From Taeniopygia guttata (Eukaryota; Chordata; Aves; Passeriformes; Estrildidae): a stretch of 64,000 nt of DNA. Where the stretch lies: contig NC_133043.1 of assembly GCF_048771995.1 (NCBI RefSeq), forward strand, positions 11,151,001 through 11,215,000, in the 5' to 3' direction. How positions within the stretch are numbered: position 1 is the stretch's first letter; every line of letters begins with the position of its first letter. Below are positions 15,001-31,000 of the stretch, one piece after another. Below the pieces are notes generated by a model that worked only from the letters and a program-made list of their open reading frames with translations, was not told the origin of the DNA and did not search any database. The position numbers were made by a program, and so were the translations under genes.

Positions 15001-18000
15001 ATAGAAAAAAACCCAAACTTTTCTACAATACTGGATGAATACTAGAAAAAGTGTTTGCTTCACTAAATTCTCAAAAGTCAACATTTTGCTTAGAAATTAC
15101 ATGTTTTAAAATATAGCTAATTGTTTTTCTGGGCAAAACTAAAAATAAAAATTGGATTGCTAAAATAAAGCACTTTATGAATTAGTTTATTTCAGTAGAA
15201 AAAATAGGGAGGGGAGCTGAATCCCAGATTTCTTTGCTTGTTTGTTTGAGCACTAATACACATCAACCTCCACCAGTACACTCTTGTGCTGGCTGAATAA
15301 AAGTGGCTTTCAGATGAGTCTCAAGAAAAGCTCCTGCTCACCACTCTGCTAAAATATACCAAATTACTCCTCACTGCATCTGTGGCTCTCCAGTTTCTTC
15401 GGCTTCTTTGCACTGCAGAGCTACAAAACCCAGATGTCTCTAGCCCATGTTACAGGCGTGAAGCACAGAAAGATTCAGGACTCACCTACAGTCACACGAA
15501 AGTTGTGACACAGAACAAGAACCCAAACAGAGATTCCCTGTGCCAAGGCTCATATTTAGAAAGGGGCTGAGCTCCAAATTCACACAGGCACTTAATAAAA
15601 TACAGAAAGTGTTTTTGAGAGGAGTGCCTTGGAGATAACATGGTACTGGGGTTATTACCTAGGCCTGACAGACATTTTTATATTTACTCAGGTGATCAAA
15701 TTAACAGCCCTGCCTAATTTCCCATGTACAGCATCTCTAATACAGCTCACCTTCCGAGCTGAATTTAAGGCTAAAAATAAATGGGTCTTTTGGAATATCC
15801 TGAATAAAGTTCTGGCAGTTACTTCTACAATAGGAGTTTTCTGTATGAAATATGAATAACAATATGGATACCCAATTCAAAAAAAGAAAGAAAAGCCACT
15901 GAAAAGATTTTATTATTAGGATTTATGGCTCTCCCAATTTTAATACTAATTATTGTAGAATCTCATATTCATATTGGGAGTTTATTACAAAATCTTATCA
16001 AATTCAGAAATATATTCCTGGTTAAAACCTGTACTTCAATACAGTCCCACAAAAAGCCACCAGCATAATGAGAAGAAACACTGCCAACATTAACAATCTT
16101 CTTCTCTTCCAAGTCATTAATTTCCAGTATTACTGAGAATGAATTTCTGAGAGCATCCTTCTGGGTCAAGGTATACAGATCATTGATTCATGTATAAACT
16201 AATTTAAAAGAAATTGAATCTACCTACATAAATAAAGGTTATAAAATAGTGATTCCCAAAGACTTTTTATTCTGTTAATCCAATAATGCATTTTCCTTTT
16301 ATTTTTTTGCTTTACTTGATGTTTCTTCCACCCATATTTTAAGGCAATTTCATGACAAGTAAATCCAGGCAATAAATATTTTTGCTGGGTCTGATCTGCG
16401 AATTATCAAATCTAATGACACACTGACGCAGCGCCTTCTTCCTGCCATGAAAAATTTATCACATGCAACTCGAGCACCTCTGAGCAGGAAGAGTCCAACG
16501 CTCCTGATTTATGCTGCTCAAAAGGAAACGGACACATTTTCAAGTTGCAAAGCTGTAATACCATTTTTTCTTCTGCTGGGTGTGTTTGATCAAATCAGAG
16601 CTTGCAAACCAAGCTCTCTGCTGCGGTCTACATCTGAGAAGGGAGAGAGTTGTTTTAGTGGGAATGATCTAGCTCGGGAAAAATGCCGAGGTTAGCACAC
16701 CCTTGTGTAAAACACATTGCCGGCATTACTTGGCACTGCTGCCTGCAGGTCAAGCTTTTGCTCATGTCAGCAGTCTTGGCTCTTTTGGAGGAAGCTTGGC
16801 AGGATGATGGAAAAAAAAATCATACATCCCTCCTCAATGAATCCTCCCCTCTTTTCCTCACCCTTTGGACACTGGCAGCAGCACCAGTGAAGTTGGATGG
16901 TTCTACTCACCTCGGCTAGGACATCTAGTGCTAATTTCAATCATGGTTTTCCTCCCAGGAATAAAAGATTTATTCCAAGTTTCCTTGACTTCTCTCAAAA
17001 AGTTGCAAGGAATGGGAGAGAAGAAATAAAGCAAGTCCTACTCACCCCAGAAAAAGCAAAGGCAGAGGGAGACAGGTTAAAATGACTTGGTTAAGTGGCT
17101 GATTAGAATTGAAAATAAATCCTATCAATATGCTGTGATCACACACAAGTGTACATTGGCAAACTGGTACATATCACTGCAAATTCAGCACACCTGAACA
17201 GTGACACATCCACAGGTTTCAACATCACCTCTTCTAAACAATGTTCAGTATCCCACCAGCTCGGAGAAACTGCTTCCCAGAAGGAAAGGCTGGCTAGGTG
17301 TGACCATGTCCCCCTTCAGGGGACATGGGGAAGGAAAAAAAAAAGAAAATGGGAGCAAGACTCAGGAAAGGAACAGGCTCCAGCAAACCACAATGTTGTC
17401 CTGAGTTTTCATGCTGCAGAGACGAAGTGCTTAACATCAGAGAAAACCAGGATTCAGATTCTCTTGCCCCATAAAGCAGACTCTTGACTGAAAACATTCC
17501 TGGCATCATCAGAGCTGGAAGTGTGCATGCAGCTGAGTTCTCCTTCTACCCACAGGAGGGCAGGGCTGCTCTCACACATATGACACATTTTTACATAATA
17601 TTAAGATGTCTGTAACTTCAGTACCAAATACCCCTTACACAGTTTCAGACAGCTCTGGTTAGAGGAAACAAAGCTTGTCTCTTTCAGACAGCCAGAGAAA
17701 TAAATACACAATGTGGTTCTTAGGGAAGAACTGTAAAAGAGAATTCAATTGAGCTCTATAAACTGCAGTTGCAGTCCCATAGCCAGGACTAGGAAATTCC
17801 AAAACCAGATGACTGAGGTGGCAATGAGATGGCAGGAAGAGCATTTACCCAGGAGAGGAAGAAAAAACTATTTAAACAATGGTGTTAGGATTCTTCTTAA
17901 GTACAGTCATAAAGGTTTTAATAAAATGAAAGGACAAGTACAGAGCTCCCCCAGTTAAGATGATACACAGCAAATAGGATTTCAGAAAATGCAATTTATC

Positions 18001-21000
18001 ATCTTTGCTTTAATAGAAATGGAGTGACTAATACTTGTCTGTATAAAGATGGAACTAACTATCAATCTTTGCATATACAAAGCTTCAGAATAAGGATCTA
18101 ACATAGCTGAAGTATTTATTTTAAGTATTTACTAAAATTATTTATTTTAATTCTTTATTATCTGCTACTTTAAAGCAATCAGAGGCTAAATGGAGGTCTC
18201 AGTAACCACAGTGATTTCAGCTCATATTACTCCTGTCACTGATGGAATGGAGAAGACTCAAACTACAAACCATATGTACACTGCTTCTCATCCTTACAAA
18301 TAACATGTCATATCTCTTTTGACTTAAAGATTTTACCATCTTTTACTCCATATGGAATAAAAATTTTAACCTATTTATTCACATTATCAGATCCAGCAAT
18401 TCCAACTCAGACAAGAAAATGAAAGACATCACGCAGGCCACTGCACAAATACAAAGCATGAATCTTCCTCCAGCCAAAAGAGAAGAATGTCCTTTTTATA
18501 GGGCCGTTACATTTGTTTATATTACTTTCATAGAGCAGATCCAAGTTCTGCATTTGGCACACATTACTCAGCAGCCAACAGAAGAATTAAATTAATCAAT
18601 ATAGCTGGCAGTGTGCAGGCCCAAACAGCTGGCCAGAGCAGTTGTGTATGCAAACATGCACTGTGTGCTCTGCTAATCCATGCACACATGCAAATGCACA
18701 GCAGGAAAGTTTAAATTAAGCCATGTCGGTTTAGAATACCTTAGGTATCAGAACCTAATACTCCTGCATGGAGCATTTAAAGGAGGCAAAATATTTATTT
18801 GGCAGCTCCAGTTTTTGTTCTTTGGCACTTCCCACCTGCCAGGCCATAAGGGTCCATTTATCTGAACTGAGATTTCTCTTCTACTTGAAAGGCAGCTGCC
18901 CAGGAATCAGCACACCGCAGAGCTAGGGTTGGCAAATAAGATGAGGTAAGCCTTCCCAGGCTTTGCTATAGAGAAAGCAGAAGTAAAATACAGCACATGA
19001 AAGAATCTCCAGACTTCCTGAAGGTCTTTGTCCTGTGTCACACAAGGACAGGTAGAGGAAGAGTCCTCCTTTGCTCACACATTCCCCTCGAAGGGCCAAT
19101 ATCCACTGTGCTCCCAATAGCTCTTTGCCTTTCTTTAACACACCCACATGATGCCCATTCACTGGTCCTCTCCCCGTTGTGCCTTCGTGACTGAGACCAT
19201 CTGTGCTGAACACCTGTGATCCTGAATGCTCTGGTGAGGATGTGGGTGCACAAAGTGGCAGTCTCCAGGCTGAATGCATTTTTGTTCAGTGGCTGCAGGA
19301 ATGGACAACTGAAGAGAGAGCGAAAGAATGCACAGAATTCAAGTGACCATGGGTGGGTTACCCTATCACCTCCTGAAATACAGAAACTACAGCAGGAAAG
19401 CACCTGTAGCTCTGAGTGCTGCAGAGAAACCAACTACGTGCTCCATGGGAACAGATGGGAAGTTGTTCACCTCACACCTCTGCCACTGCTTTGGAAAAGC
19501 AGACCAAACCTGCCAACTGTTATGATGGGAATTAAAGAGAATTAGGGAAGGGTGGAGGAAATGAAGAACCAGTTTGCACTGACACTGAGGTGCAGTGCTC
19601 TGGGATCAGTGTGATAATCCCAGACAGGTTTTCCTCAGGTCCCTGATGCTGCTGAGATGGTCACTGCTAACCTCAGGCCAACAGGGATGGATGGCACCTT
19701 GCTTTCCCAGGTACCAATTGTTAGATATAACACCCTGTGTCTTGTCAGTATGATGGTTCAGGACACCATAAAAAAGAATTAGTAATGTCTAAGCAAGCCC
19801 CTCTGTGGCAGTCTCTTATTCTACAGTTTGTTCTTCTGCAGCATGTTTTAATATTCCTTGTTCTACAGTTTTTAATGGTTCATTCTATGCACCCCATTTG
19901 GTTTCCCTAATGGTTCAGTCCTGAGTTGCTTACCACAGTTTTCCCTGCCAAAATGTATGTCAATCCACATGTCAGTCTCCCTGTATACCTCCCCTCTTCC
20001 CTTGTCTTACCCCTGTCTGTCAAAGATAGCACGCTCCTTTGCTTCTGGAGTGTTCCCTGTCTTTCCATCCCTTCCTCAAAGCAGAATTGGATTGTGAGGT
20101 TTGCTCCCTCCCCATGCTGGCTTCTATTGTGGAGCCCTTACCCTGCACCTCTCCCCTAATGCCCTCCTATTGCTCAAAGGTTGTGTCCTCCCCGTGTTCC
20201 CTCTATCTTTTAAAAGTAGCCCCTTCAGGTTCAGATTTGCTCTGCCCGCCTTCAAGATTAAATCTTTGGAGATTCAGACAAGTGTCCTTCCCTCATTCCT
20301 GTGCCTCGGTTTCCTCGTGCTCTGTGCCCTGCTGCGCTCCCCACGCCGCAGCAATCACCGCCACCCGCGGCAGGCTCGGCAGAGACTCAGGAACGGCCAC
20401 TCCCGTGTCTGCCCTGTGGCCACCGGTGGGACAGGTGGCCAGTGAACCTCCATCCTGTGGCCACTGAGAGCCAGGCACACCCTTCTCCTCTCCAAGCCCA
20501 CCATGTCCCAGCCAATGGACAAGCTACCACCCAGGGACAGATGAAGTCAGTGACAGGCAATGCTAAACTACTCCTAAAGAAATCTGAGCTTGAGCCAATA
20601 CCCACAGAAGACACTGTGAAACGTTCTTCTTCAGTAGGTGTTGGACAGGAGTTATCACTCGTCACTCATTACTACATTAAATGGAGAGGAATAAAAATTC
20701 CAAAACTAGCACCCTTGGGGATACAACACTTTACGTGGAGACAGAAGGTTTAGCATTAGAGTCCTGATTTAACATTCACAGACAAGTATTAACCAGGAGC
20801 AAAGCCATTGAAGTCAGTGGACTTACTCCAGTAAAACCTGCACAACTGAAAGAAGAGACAGGGTCAGCATCAAATGGGGATAGCAGAGGCAGAGATTTTG
20901 AGAACCGCCTGTGGAAAAATGTTCACACATACTTTGCACACATCATTGTTATGATTAATTTCTTGTGCATGCATGAAGTACCCAAAATGTGGGCTTGAAC

Positions 21001-24000
21001 TTGCTAACTCCAGCAGCAGGAGAATAGACTCACAGAGCAGACCCTCAGCTGCAGTAAATCAACATAACCCTATCAAAACCAAGAGAACTACATTGATTTA
21101 TAGCACGAAAAGATCTGGTCTAGAGGCATTCAAAAACTGTATATGGAAAATAAACCCATCAAAAAACAAAACCAAGAGGAAAAACACTGCTTCTCTGTCT
21201 TACAAGGCAACTTTGGTTTTCTTTCCCTTACTCATCACACTCCTCTGGGAGTTGCTCACAACGCTTTTTTACATTGCTATCCATTTAGTATCAGGTTTCA
21301 CTCTCACCAGCCTTTCAGTTTAGGGGTTCCCTTGCTGATTAAGTGACCTAGAGTGTCTTGGTTTGAAAAGACAGGTGTCTGTCCCTGTGTGCGATGCTGG
21401 GCAGTCTCTCTCTGTGCTGCTCCTCTCCAAACTGAAGATGATTTTCAGATGACACTGGTGATTCTGAGTGTCCCTTGGAATACTCCCATCCTAGCAAACA
21501 CTCTGGGGACTGACTAGCAATCACTAAAAGGAAGAACTGTGACACATTTGAGAAGTTTCAGGCCACAATGAACATTTCTAACTGCCTTCTTACATTATTA
21601 TAATAATGCTAAATGCAACATGCAGTAGCCAAAAACTCACAAACACTTTCATCCCTAACACTTTGGACAGGTATGAAAAGAAAACAGACCATGTCTTTGG
21701 GTCTCTGTGCTGCAACTGAAAATGGAAGAGCAACTAAACAAAGAGCAGTGGATGTTGATTCATACAGCAAATCCAACTGAGAAATAGCATTAGCAGCTGA
21801 CACTGGGGGGTTTGTTCTGTTTTGGGGGGTTTCAGTAAACATCTGAGCAAGGAGTCTGAACTGTACTGATGATGCCCAGGGGACAGCAGAGGCTCTGTTT
21901 AAGAATCCTGGATCCAGGACTAACCCAATACTTCCTAGTGTGCATAGCAAAAAATCCAAATGTGCACAAGAGGAAACAACCCCACAAAGAGAACAAGGGA
22001 AAGCTTGAAAGTGATGTCCCTTCTAAATGAACTGGAAATAAAATGCACTTACCGCTTTGACAGCAAATCACCAGGTAATTGTTTCTTGCCACAGATATTA
22101 TTGTAACATAGACAAAAATTGGTCACCATTAAACAAAGTTTACTCAGTGGCATTTTTACTGTTCTGCTGATGGGCCAGTTAAGAAAACACTGAATAAATT
22201 ATGAAACAATAGAAGGAAGATGGCTCTTTATAAGCTGTGTTCGATATAACAATTTTAAAAGGCTATAACACAAGCTTATTGAATTTGGCAGGGCTTATAA
22301 ATCCTAACTCCCATTACTGTGCTGCAACTTAAAAGAAGTATTCTTCACTTTGTCATTGGAAATTTCAGGTTTAAGTGGTCCCAGTGCAAAATGATAACCT
22401 ACTCACATGCTTGAATGTTTCCATGCATAGACCACAGGTCAAACATCTTGGTTAAATGCAGCACTCAGTACTCCATCCTGTCATGTTCATGCATATGTGA
22501 ATTTGGTTTCTACATACCTATCAGGCCAAATTTTTCTCTCATTTGAGATTTCATTGGCAGTGCTGTTTTGGTGGAGTTTTTTAATGGTTTGGGTCAGGTT
22601 TTTTTTAGGAATTCTGACCCTCTTGAGCAGGTTTCTATGATTTGGTGATGTGAAAGCTCAAAGGAGTACCAGAGCATCTCAGTTAGGATGCCCATGGGCA
22701 CACACAGCCAGTTTAGTGGCAAACAAGCCACCAGAGGGTGTTTGGGGAACCTTTGATGCTGTTTCAGGAACTGAAGCAGTTGCCTACAGAGCCTTTGTGG
22801 CATTGAATAATCTTGTTTTGTGGAGTAATGCTCCCAGTAAATAACCTGGCCTTGACAGATGTTCTCCTCTTCCAAAGATCATGGGATCTTTAGAGCTCTG
22901 ATCTGCAGCAGGCAACAGCTGAGACCCAAAATGCATTTGGCCACAAGGCCATATTGCAGATATAAGCCTGTAGAATTTCAAAGGGAAGAAGGGTCTTTCC
23001 CCCTTTCCCTACATAACAAGCATGCTAATAGGAAGCTGCTCCAAGCAGACAGCTCTTCTAGAATATTCTCTTACAGTTAGATACAAGTCGTTTAGAGCAG
23101 AACAGGACTGGATAATTTAACATTGATTTTGAAAGTAATACAAATTTTTAAAATGTTAGAGGCTTAACCAGTGGTAGCTGCTAGAAATGCAGCTGCTCCA
23201 AACCTGAAATGTCAAATTGTGACTAGAAATAAATTACTCCAAAATTTGCCAAAAAAGCCTGAAGATTTCTACTTTGCTTTCATCCTCTGAAAGATATACA
23301 GCTCTGGACAGACTTCAAATGAAAAGATACAAATATTTTGTAGTAAGAAATTCACATGATCCTACTGTATTTTTCAATTAATTTCTTCTTTGAATTTGCT
23401 GCTGCGAAACTGAAACAAAAATCCATGTTGCAAGGATTGTGAATAAGATCTTCCTATAGAACAATATTAACTTGAAAAGACTTAAACAGAGAAGGGCATG
23501 AACAAAAGACCAACAGGATGTGATAAAAAAAAATCTGCACATCTTTAACAGTTTCTGAATCAAGTCAATATAACTTTTAAATGCTTCAGTTATGGATATT
23601 TATATGCATATAGCTTTGTATAACTGCACAAAGGATAAACTGTGCTTTCACTGTGGCTGATAAATGCAGACTTTTACAGGGACTAGGATGAGGCATCTAT
23701 TTTTAAATCTCAATAAAGCTTTCCAGAGTTCTGTATTCTAGATCTACCTTGAACAAAATGCAGCACCATTTAAAAAGAGGGATTAGAATATCCATAAAAC
23801 AGTCAAATCTGTTTCTCCAGTGACACAAATAGTTAAACTGGAAACCAGAAGTTCAATACTTGTACTTGTGTGAAAGCACACTAAGTCAACTGACATTCCA
23901 GGTTTACAGCAGAAGATCAGTGATACTGTGATGACTCCTGGGGTGGACTGGCTTCTGAACACCAGCCTTCAGTTAAGAGCTTTCTTTCAATACACACAAT

Positions 24001-27000
24001 AATATTTGGACAGCTCCAATAGAGCAGGATTTACTGCTCTGCTCCTACAGCCCCCTCCCTCTCTAGGATGAGTGCTTTCGAAATACTAATGATTTTATAA
24101 GCCTCCTTCTTTTGGTGAGGCACAGAGAGAGTAACAGCTTTGCTCAAAGTCAAGTGAAGTGAGAGAAAGTGATATTTTTCCAGGTCACATTGAAAAACCA
24201 AGACAGCGAAAGAGCTGCATTCAGACCACGAATCTCAGCTCTGATCCAGGAGCTGCTGAAGCTGATGCAAGGCTCTCTGCTGACTTTAATGGGCAACAGA
24301 CCAGGGTCTTCTGGCCTTAACCCATGGGTTAATCCTTGGCACAAGCCTGAAGATAAGTAATTGCAGAGCAACCACAGTTCTTACAAAGCAGCACATCACG
24401 ACAACAGCCAAATTTGCTTCACATGAACTGCGAACGTGCGGTGCACTGAAAAACACAGTTCTCATTGTTATCACGTCCTTTTAACCCTTAGCAGTTTGAC
24501 ATTGCAGTCTGCTGCTTTGAAAAACAACCTCCCTGTGGACATGCCCTGTCACACACCCTTTGTTGTTACAGGGTCAGATACTGCCCATGATCCATAAGCT
24601 CTGTTGTTGCTCAGGTTTAATAGACAAGTGAAGGACACTCAAGTCCCTGCCACCTTCTCACACAAATGTACTGAAACTTTTTAAAATTCAGGTAGACTGA
24701 CAAGGACTGCAAGTTTTTATATGAAACCAGACTAAAGTCATGTACAAACTTTAAAGAGGGAGATTTTGCTCTAAGCTTTCATTTTGTTTATTTCAAAACG
24801 AATATTCCCTATAAAGAATACTGAATTCCTATACATCTCAGAGTCCAGCTGTATTTTCGTTTAAGGTAACCACATTAGCCCAAACACTGACAGGATGCTA
24901 ACAAAGCTTTTTTTTTGAAATGTGCTCTAAATAACACATTTTGAGACGTTGTTAGACTAAATGCAAACAGAACTTGAGCCCTGATGCGCTCCACACATTA
25001 AAAAAAAGGATTCCTAGAAGTTGCACTTTATGGGACATATCACACACTGCTGACGTCCTTGGATGCTCTGCCAGAGCCAAGATTAACAGCCCTTTTGAAA
25101 GCCTGAAAATGTTTAAGAATTGAAAGGCTTGTGCTGATGGCTGAGCTCCCTCATGTTCCACTGAGATCAATGAATTTGAAAGCATTTGGCATCTTACATG
25201 ATGGGTGAGCTCTGCTCCAGCTACCAAATCTTGATTAGTCCAAAATAGAAGAACTTTGAACACAGTCTTGGAAGAACACAGAGGAAAATGTGAGCTGTCA
25301 TGGAAGAGAAGTAAATCTCTTCCCTGTCAGCCACAGCAAATCTTTCTCTCTCACATCAGCTTTCCCTTCCCCCCATGACCCCAAGGAGGAATAAAAAGAG
25401 CAAAAATAATTTTTTTTTAAATCTATTTTAATGGACAAGCTGGGACCACCTGATAGTGTATTTCTGACTAGCTATTCCCACCTCCTGGGAATTTCAACAA
25501 ACATCATAAACAAAACCAGGTGGGAAACTGGTTTAATTTATTTTCATTTTACAAAGAAGTTCAGACTGAAACTGAGTTGTTTACAAAACTACAGGACTTT
25601 GAGGGGCCAGAAGAAAAAACGATGTCAATCTGAGATCCACAGTCCACATCTCACTAAAAGCAGGAGTATATTTATGTAACATGCCCAGAATTAGCAATAA
25701 ATAAAGAAACTCTGTTAAGATGCAGAGGCAAAAATCCTAGTTTACACAGCTGCACCAAGCCAAAGCATTTTATAAAACTATGCAGTACCTGAAAAAGTTG
25801 AATAGCAGCCTCCTACAAAGTTGAGTTTCACAGCAGCTTACAGCAGGATGTGAGGGTGAATGATACACAGTTGTAACTGCAAAATCATTTAGAAAGAGGT
25901 GGAAGTAAGAAGGTGGAGTTTAGCCTGAATAGAGGGATAACTTGGAACATGAGTTCAAGTGATTTGAAATAAATGTTTCATCTCCCTGAGGAGATGGAGA
26001 GAACCATTTGCATTATGTGAACCAGGCCTCAGACTGAAAACAGGAACATCAGCTAACTGGTCATCCTAATTATTCCACAGAAATCTCTCTCCAAAGCCTG
26101 TCTCAAAGTATTGAAACTATAGGTAGGAAATACAGAATGAAAAAACTCACCTCAGAGGTTAAGACCCATCTGTGACAGCTCTGTACCAACACCAGCTGGG
26201 TCACAGCACACTTGAGCACAGGCAGGAGCACGAGAGGCTCCACAACCTCCCCAAGTTCTCTGCTTATGAATGGGTGAATCATAACTGCAGAGCCCTTAAC
26301 CACAGGGCAGAGACTTCAGTGGGTTTCCATTTTCTTGACATGACAGTAAGTGCATGTCAAAGAGAAAATGGCAACAGTCCTTTAATCAAAGCAAGGAGCA
26401 AGTTTTCACCAGCCAAAAACACAGATTAAGACTTAACTCTGACGAAGCTGCTGTCAGACCAGTAAGATTGAAAAAAGATTCACATCCTTGCAGAAATAGC
26501 CTAGAAAATGTCATTTGAGAGGAAAAATAGTTTGCCAGCACAAGCTGATCTGTGTGCAGCTCCTCTGCCATTTTTCATGCAGATTCAGAAAATGCAATTT
26601 CATAAGAAAACGAAAAATTACCACTTCGTAAGAGATGCAAAATTCAAAACAGCCCCTTTGCATCATTTAGCTGAGCAAAGGAGCCTAAAAAATACATTAA
26701 ATTTAAATTTACTTTAATATCCTGGCAGATTGCTGGGGTGGTACAGACGGTCTTTCACGCAATTCAAAATCAAATCACACTGCAAGTTGCAGGGTGTCCT
26801 GAATACCCTATTTTATTAGCACATAGAAAAGCAACACTCAGTACCAAATAGCTTTCCCTTGAGCTCTTCAGACAGCGATGTGCAGATCCCACCAATGCAG
26901 CTGCAAACATTCGTCTTTTTGTTATTTCATTTTCAGGAGAAAATGCGCAGACTGGGCAGAAAATGGACAGACTTCCCACAGTCAAAAACTGACCACTGAC

Positions 27001-28000
27001 TAAAGAATATGGCTGTTGATGGATGAAGGTAATGTTGGGCTTTGTGTTTCCCCATATCAGGCAATGCAGGAATGAAAGGGGCAATATTTGTCTGAACAGC
27101 TCTACCATCACCCTCCCACCACTACTCCCTGCAGAACTCCGGTGTTATTTCTCCTTTTGTGGCAATAAATTAATCCCCAAGTTTCAGTCATAGGAAAGGT
27201 TCTCCATAAAGACTGTATGAGTGTATCAACTCCAAATGTTTGCAGGTCATATAACAGAGATAAAAACAGAAAAGAAAGGAAGATTGGAATAAGAATCAAC
27301 AGGAAAGTGCAGTGAATGGCTCAAGGTGTCCCCAGCATGTGCCAGCACTCCAGGTCTTCCCCCAGCACTGCTGAGTTCTGGCAGCTTCCTTCAGGGTCAA
27401 CCTGGTGGCCATGCAGCCACCAGAGCAGGAGGAATTTTAAATTTAAAAGCAGCACTGCATTAAGGAGTGACCTTGGCCAGCTGCCACGGCCCCAGCTTTG
27501 CCAGAAGCTGCCTTCCTCAATCATGCAGCACCTCCCAGCTAGATTACCTAAAGGCAGCTGTGAACAGACACAAGACACAGGAAGCTGACAGAAAATAATA
27601 ATATGAAAAACCTAACCCATTTACACCAATGTCACAAGGAACATGTAGCACTGAAAGCACCAGGTAAATTCTAGCATTTCTTAGGCTTTGCAAGATGAGA
27701 ATGTACAAGATGAGGAGAGGACCAAGAGCAGTAGATTGAAGGCTGTGTTGGAAGAAAGGCAGATGGACTGGTCTGTCCTAATATGCAAAATATTTCTGGT
27801 TGATCTCTGCTTTGGTGTGAATGTTCTGAAATGAGACTGAAAATAAACTTCACAAAGATTACCTGGTTTCCCTGTGCCTCAGTTCTCTGCCTACAGTTCC
27901 CTAAGCAGCAGGGTATGATACACATGCTAAATATAATGATGCAGTTCTATTCAAAAGTAAGATCCACACAGGGACTTCATAACCCCCAGAGAAACTATAC
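12001..28000. other. intergenic, no gene recognised
   Basis: Single-copy-looking AT-rich DNA without supported genes. The longest open frame (13,876-14,490 plus, about 204 codons) has no domain, no signal peptide and no family resemblance, and is overlapped by open frames on the other strand; I treat it as chance. Low-complexity items are a 15-T run at 12,700-12,714 and an AT-rich TATTTATTTTAA-like stretch at about 18,110-18,165. Nothing else stands out. Confidence 0.6.
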
Positions 28001-31000
28001 TCAGCAGCTCCTCTCTCTGAGATTTTTAAATAGACATGCCAAGGGTTCATGCAGATCCCAAGAAATTCTATAATTTTCAGCAATGAAGATTAACCAATTA
28101 TTTCTTGTGAAGTATTCTGGGTACATGCTCAGATTTTAACTTGAATAGATTTTTCAGCACAATGTGATAGTACACAATCGGTTGTAACAATTTATGCCAG
28201 CTGAAGTTCTAATCATGGACAGAATTAACCCTGGAGATATTACTTAAAAAAAAAAAAAATCAAACAAAATAAAACCCAAATCCATCACAATCCCCATAAT
28301 CTCAAGACAAACAAATTTAAAGAAGAAAACAGGTACCACCCCAGGTGTGCGTTTAAGGCCCCCGTCTGCAAGTCTTCAATAAATCTGTCCTCAAAGTTCT
28401 GGCAGCAAGTTAGCTCACACCAGAGGTGTTATGAGGGAAGGAGCATAGCTTCAAAAATAAATCATTAATGAGTTGGGGTGTATTGTTATGCAAATTAAGA
28501 GCATATGGTACACCTGGTATCCACCTTAGAATGAGATGGCAGAGATGTTTGTTACTGCACCAAACAAAGCCTCCCTCTGCCATATTTTCCAATTTCTGGT
28601 CTTTTATTTTTTTAATATGCTTTGAGTGGGGCATTTCCATGTAGCTACTTGTCCAGATGTCACCCATGCAATCTCCCAGGCAGGTGCAGCACTGACCAAC
28701 ACCTGAGCAGTGCATTCCCTGGAGAGGCAGTGCAGCTGCACTGCTGCTATGCTGCAGCTCCTGCCAGCTCCCCCAGCCTGTCCTGCTCCCTTGACTTCTG
28801 CAGGGCAATAAAGAAAAAAATATTACATTACATCTTCACAGTAAACATCATCCACACAGGCTGAGGCAACTGTGTCCTATGGATCTCACTTCAGAAGAAG
28901 GAAGGGATTTACAGCAAATGTTTGCCATCACTCCAACACTCCTCTTTGATCCTGTTGTTCATTTATCTTCAGAGAACAAGAAGTTAATTCATAAGCAGTT
29001 TCAAAGCAACATCTCCTAAGTGATGCTTATCTTTGTCTGAAGTTTTGACAGTGATCTGAGGATCACTGTCATCAAGCTGGACAATCCCATTAACAGGAAC
29101 AATCAGTGATTCAAGATCCAAGGATCTCAAAGTACTTTACAGAAAATAATAAAATGGAAAACATCCATAGGAGGTTAAGTATCAATATTATAGCATATTT
29201 TACAGCAGGGTAGAAATTAACATAGGATAACAGAATTACCAAGAATATCACCAGAGCAAGGCAGGAATAAAACGAAAATTTGATCTTCATTTTCCAGCAG
29301 TGTTTGAGCAATGCTGCTTTCCCTGCTGTGCAATTACTGCAGAATCCTTCCCATCTTCACTGTTGCAGAAACTGAGGAGAGCTGCTTAGAAGCACAGCTC
29401 ATAAGAGATAAACAGGAAGGCATTTCTGGTGAAAATTCAAAATGCCAACAAACCAAAAAAATCCCATTTGGCAGAAGAGATATTTTCATTTGGAAACATT
29501 GTGGATCTTAAGGGAGTTGTAGGCTGGGCCCATGGAAGCTGAGCATCTGCTATTAATGGCTGCATTCTTACCCTGCCACAGCTTTTCTTGCTTAAGATTG
29601 CAGGACCAGAATCTTCAGAGATGGGAGACAGGACAAAAATAGGCATTCTGGGGAGCCCAGGCACAGAGAATATAACATCTAATATCTCAGAAAGCAATTT
29701 GACATTTCACAAAGGAAGCACACTCTGTTTCTGAAAGTACTTCGGACCTCAGAAATAAGGATTTTATTTTTTAAAATCTGACAAAATTTTTGCAGAAAGC
29801 AAATTTTTGCCCCCCCCCCCCCAAAAAAAAAGATAATGATTGCAAGGAAATATAAATTTATTTCCTTGAGAGTATTGTTTTGACCTTTTAAGCATCATTC
29901 TGAGCATTTAAGCTAATGCTTGGTGAAAAAAATGGAAGTTCTACACCTTTAAAAAGCCATCATTTTTTATATGACATGAAAGGATAACAGAGTTCACTGT
30001 TTTTCTCATGAATTCTATTCCTTTTTTGTCCCCCAGCCCTTCCAGTAGCCCGAGTCTCTTTGACTGTTGTGTCCACATCCTGCAGCTTCATGTCTAAACT
30101 AAACCCTGGGCACAATGACAGCACAATGAAGCCTTGATCAAGCCCTTTGAGCTCTACTGTAAATACATGAGATGGGAAGATCTCGTCCTATGTGCCCTCT
30201 ATAAGCTCTGGATCAAGTTCAGGACAAAGAGAAGTTTATTAATGCACACACATTTCTACTGGCCTTTAAGCTCTTTGGTAAAAATTGTTTTAAACAGGCC
30301 CCTGTAGAGACCAAATGAGCAGTATTCAAATATTTACATCGAACAACAGAGTTAATTACACTTCAAGACATCAGTAAGATTCACTCTGCTGCAACCTCAG
30401 CAACATACCCCAGTAAAGCAGCAACATAAACCATTTTCTGCAATCGAGGCGGGCAGCTTTCCATCTGGGTTTCAGCTAAGGCAGGAATGTTTCTGTCGAC
30501 AATAGAACCTCACTAATCAGCACTTCACTAATCCACACATTTTATTAACTTCGCCAAAAAACTCACAGCCTCTCCCTGCCCCTCAGCACACACTTAATAG
30601 CAGAGACCTCAAGCAAAGTCTTTCACTCCCCGAACACATTTTTCAGGCAAATGTTACATGCATTTGAGCCAGACATTACAAAGCAGTTTGATAAATAATT
30701 TGCGCAAAACTAGTTATCTCAGAGCCACATCTTATGCGTATCTGGAGAAGTAAACCCAAGGCAACTTGAAGTTGAATCTACAAAAGACTATTTTATCAAA
30801 AAAATTTAATCCTTAGTATCTCTCAGGATTTGGCCCTCTGTGAACAAAACAATATGCTCAAATGAAATTTACTTCCTTCCAAGTTAACACTGCATTTGCC
30901 CACTTATTTACTGGCTCACAAATTCAGTAACTTTCAAAGAAGTCTCCCTCCAGCCACTTTCGACACTTCATTCTTCCTTTCACAGAGCAGTCTGCATCCT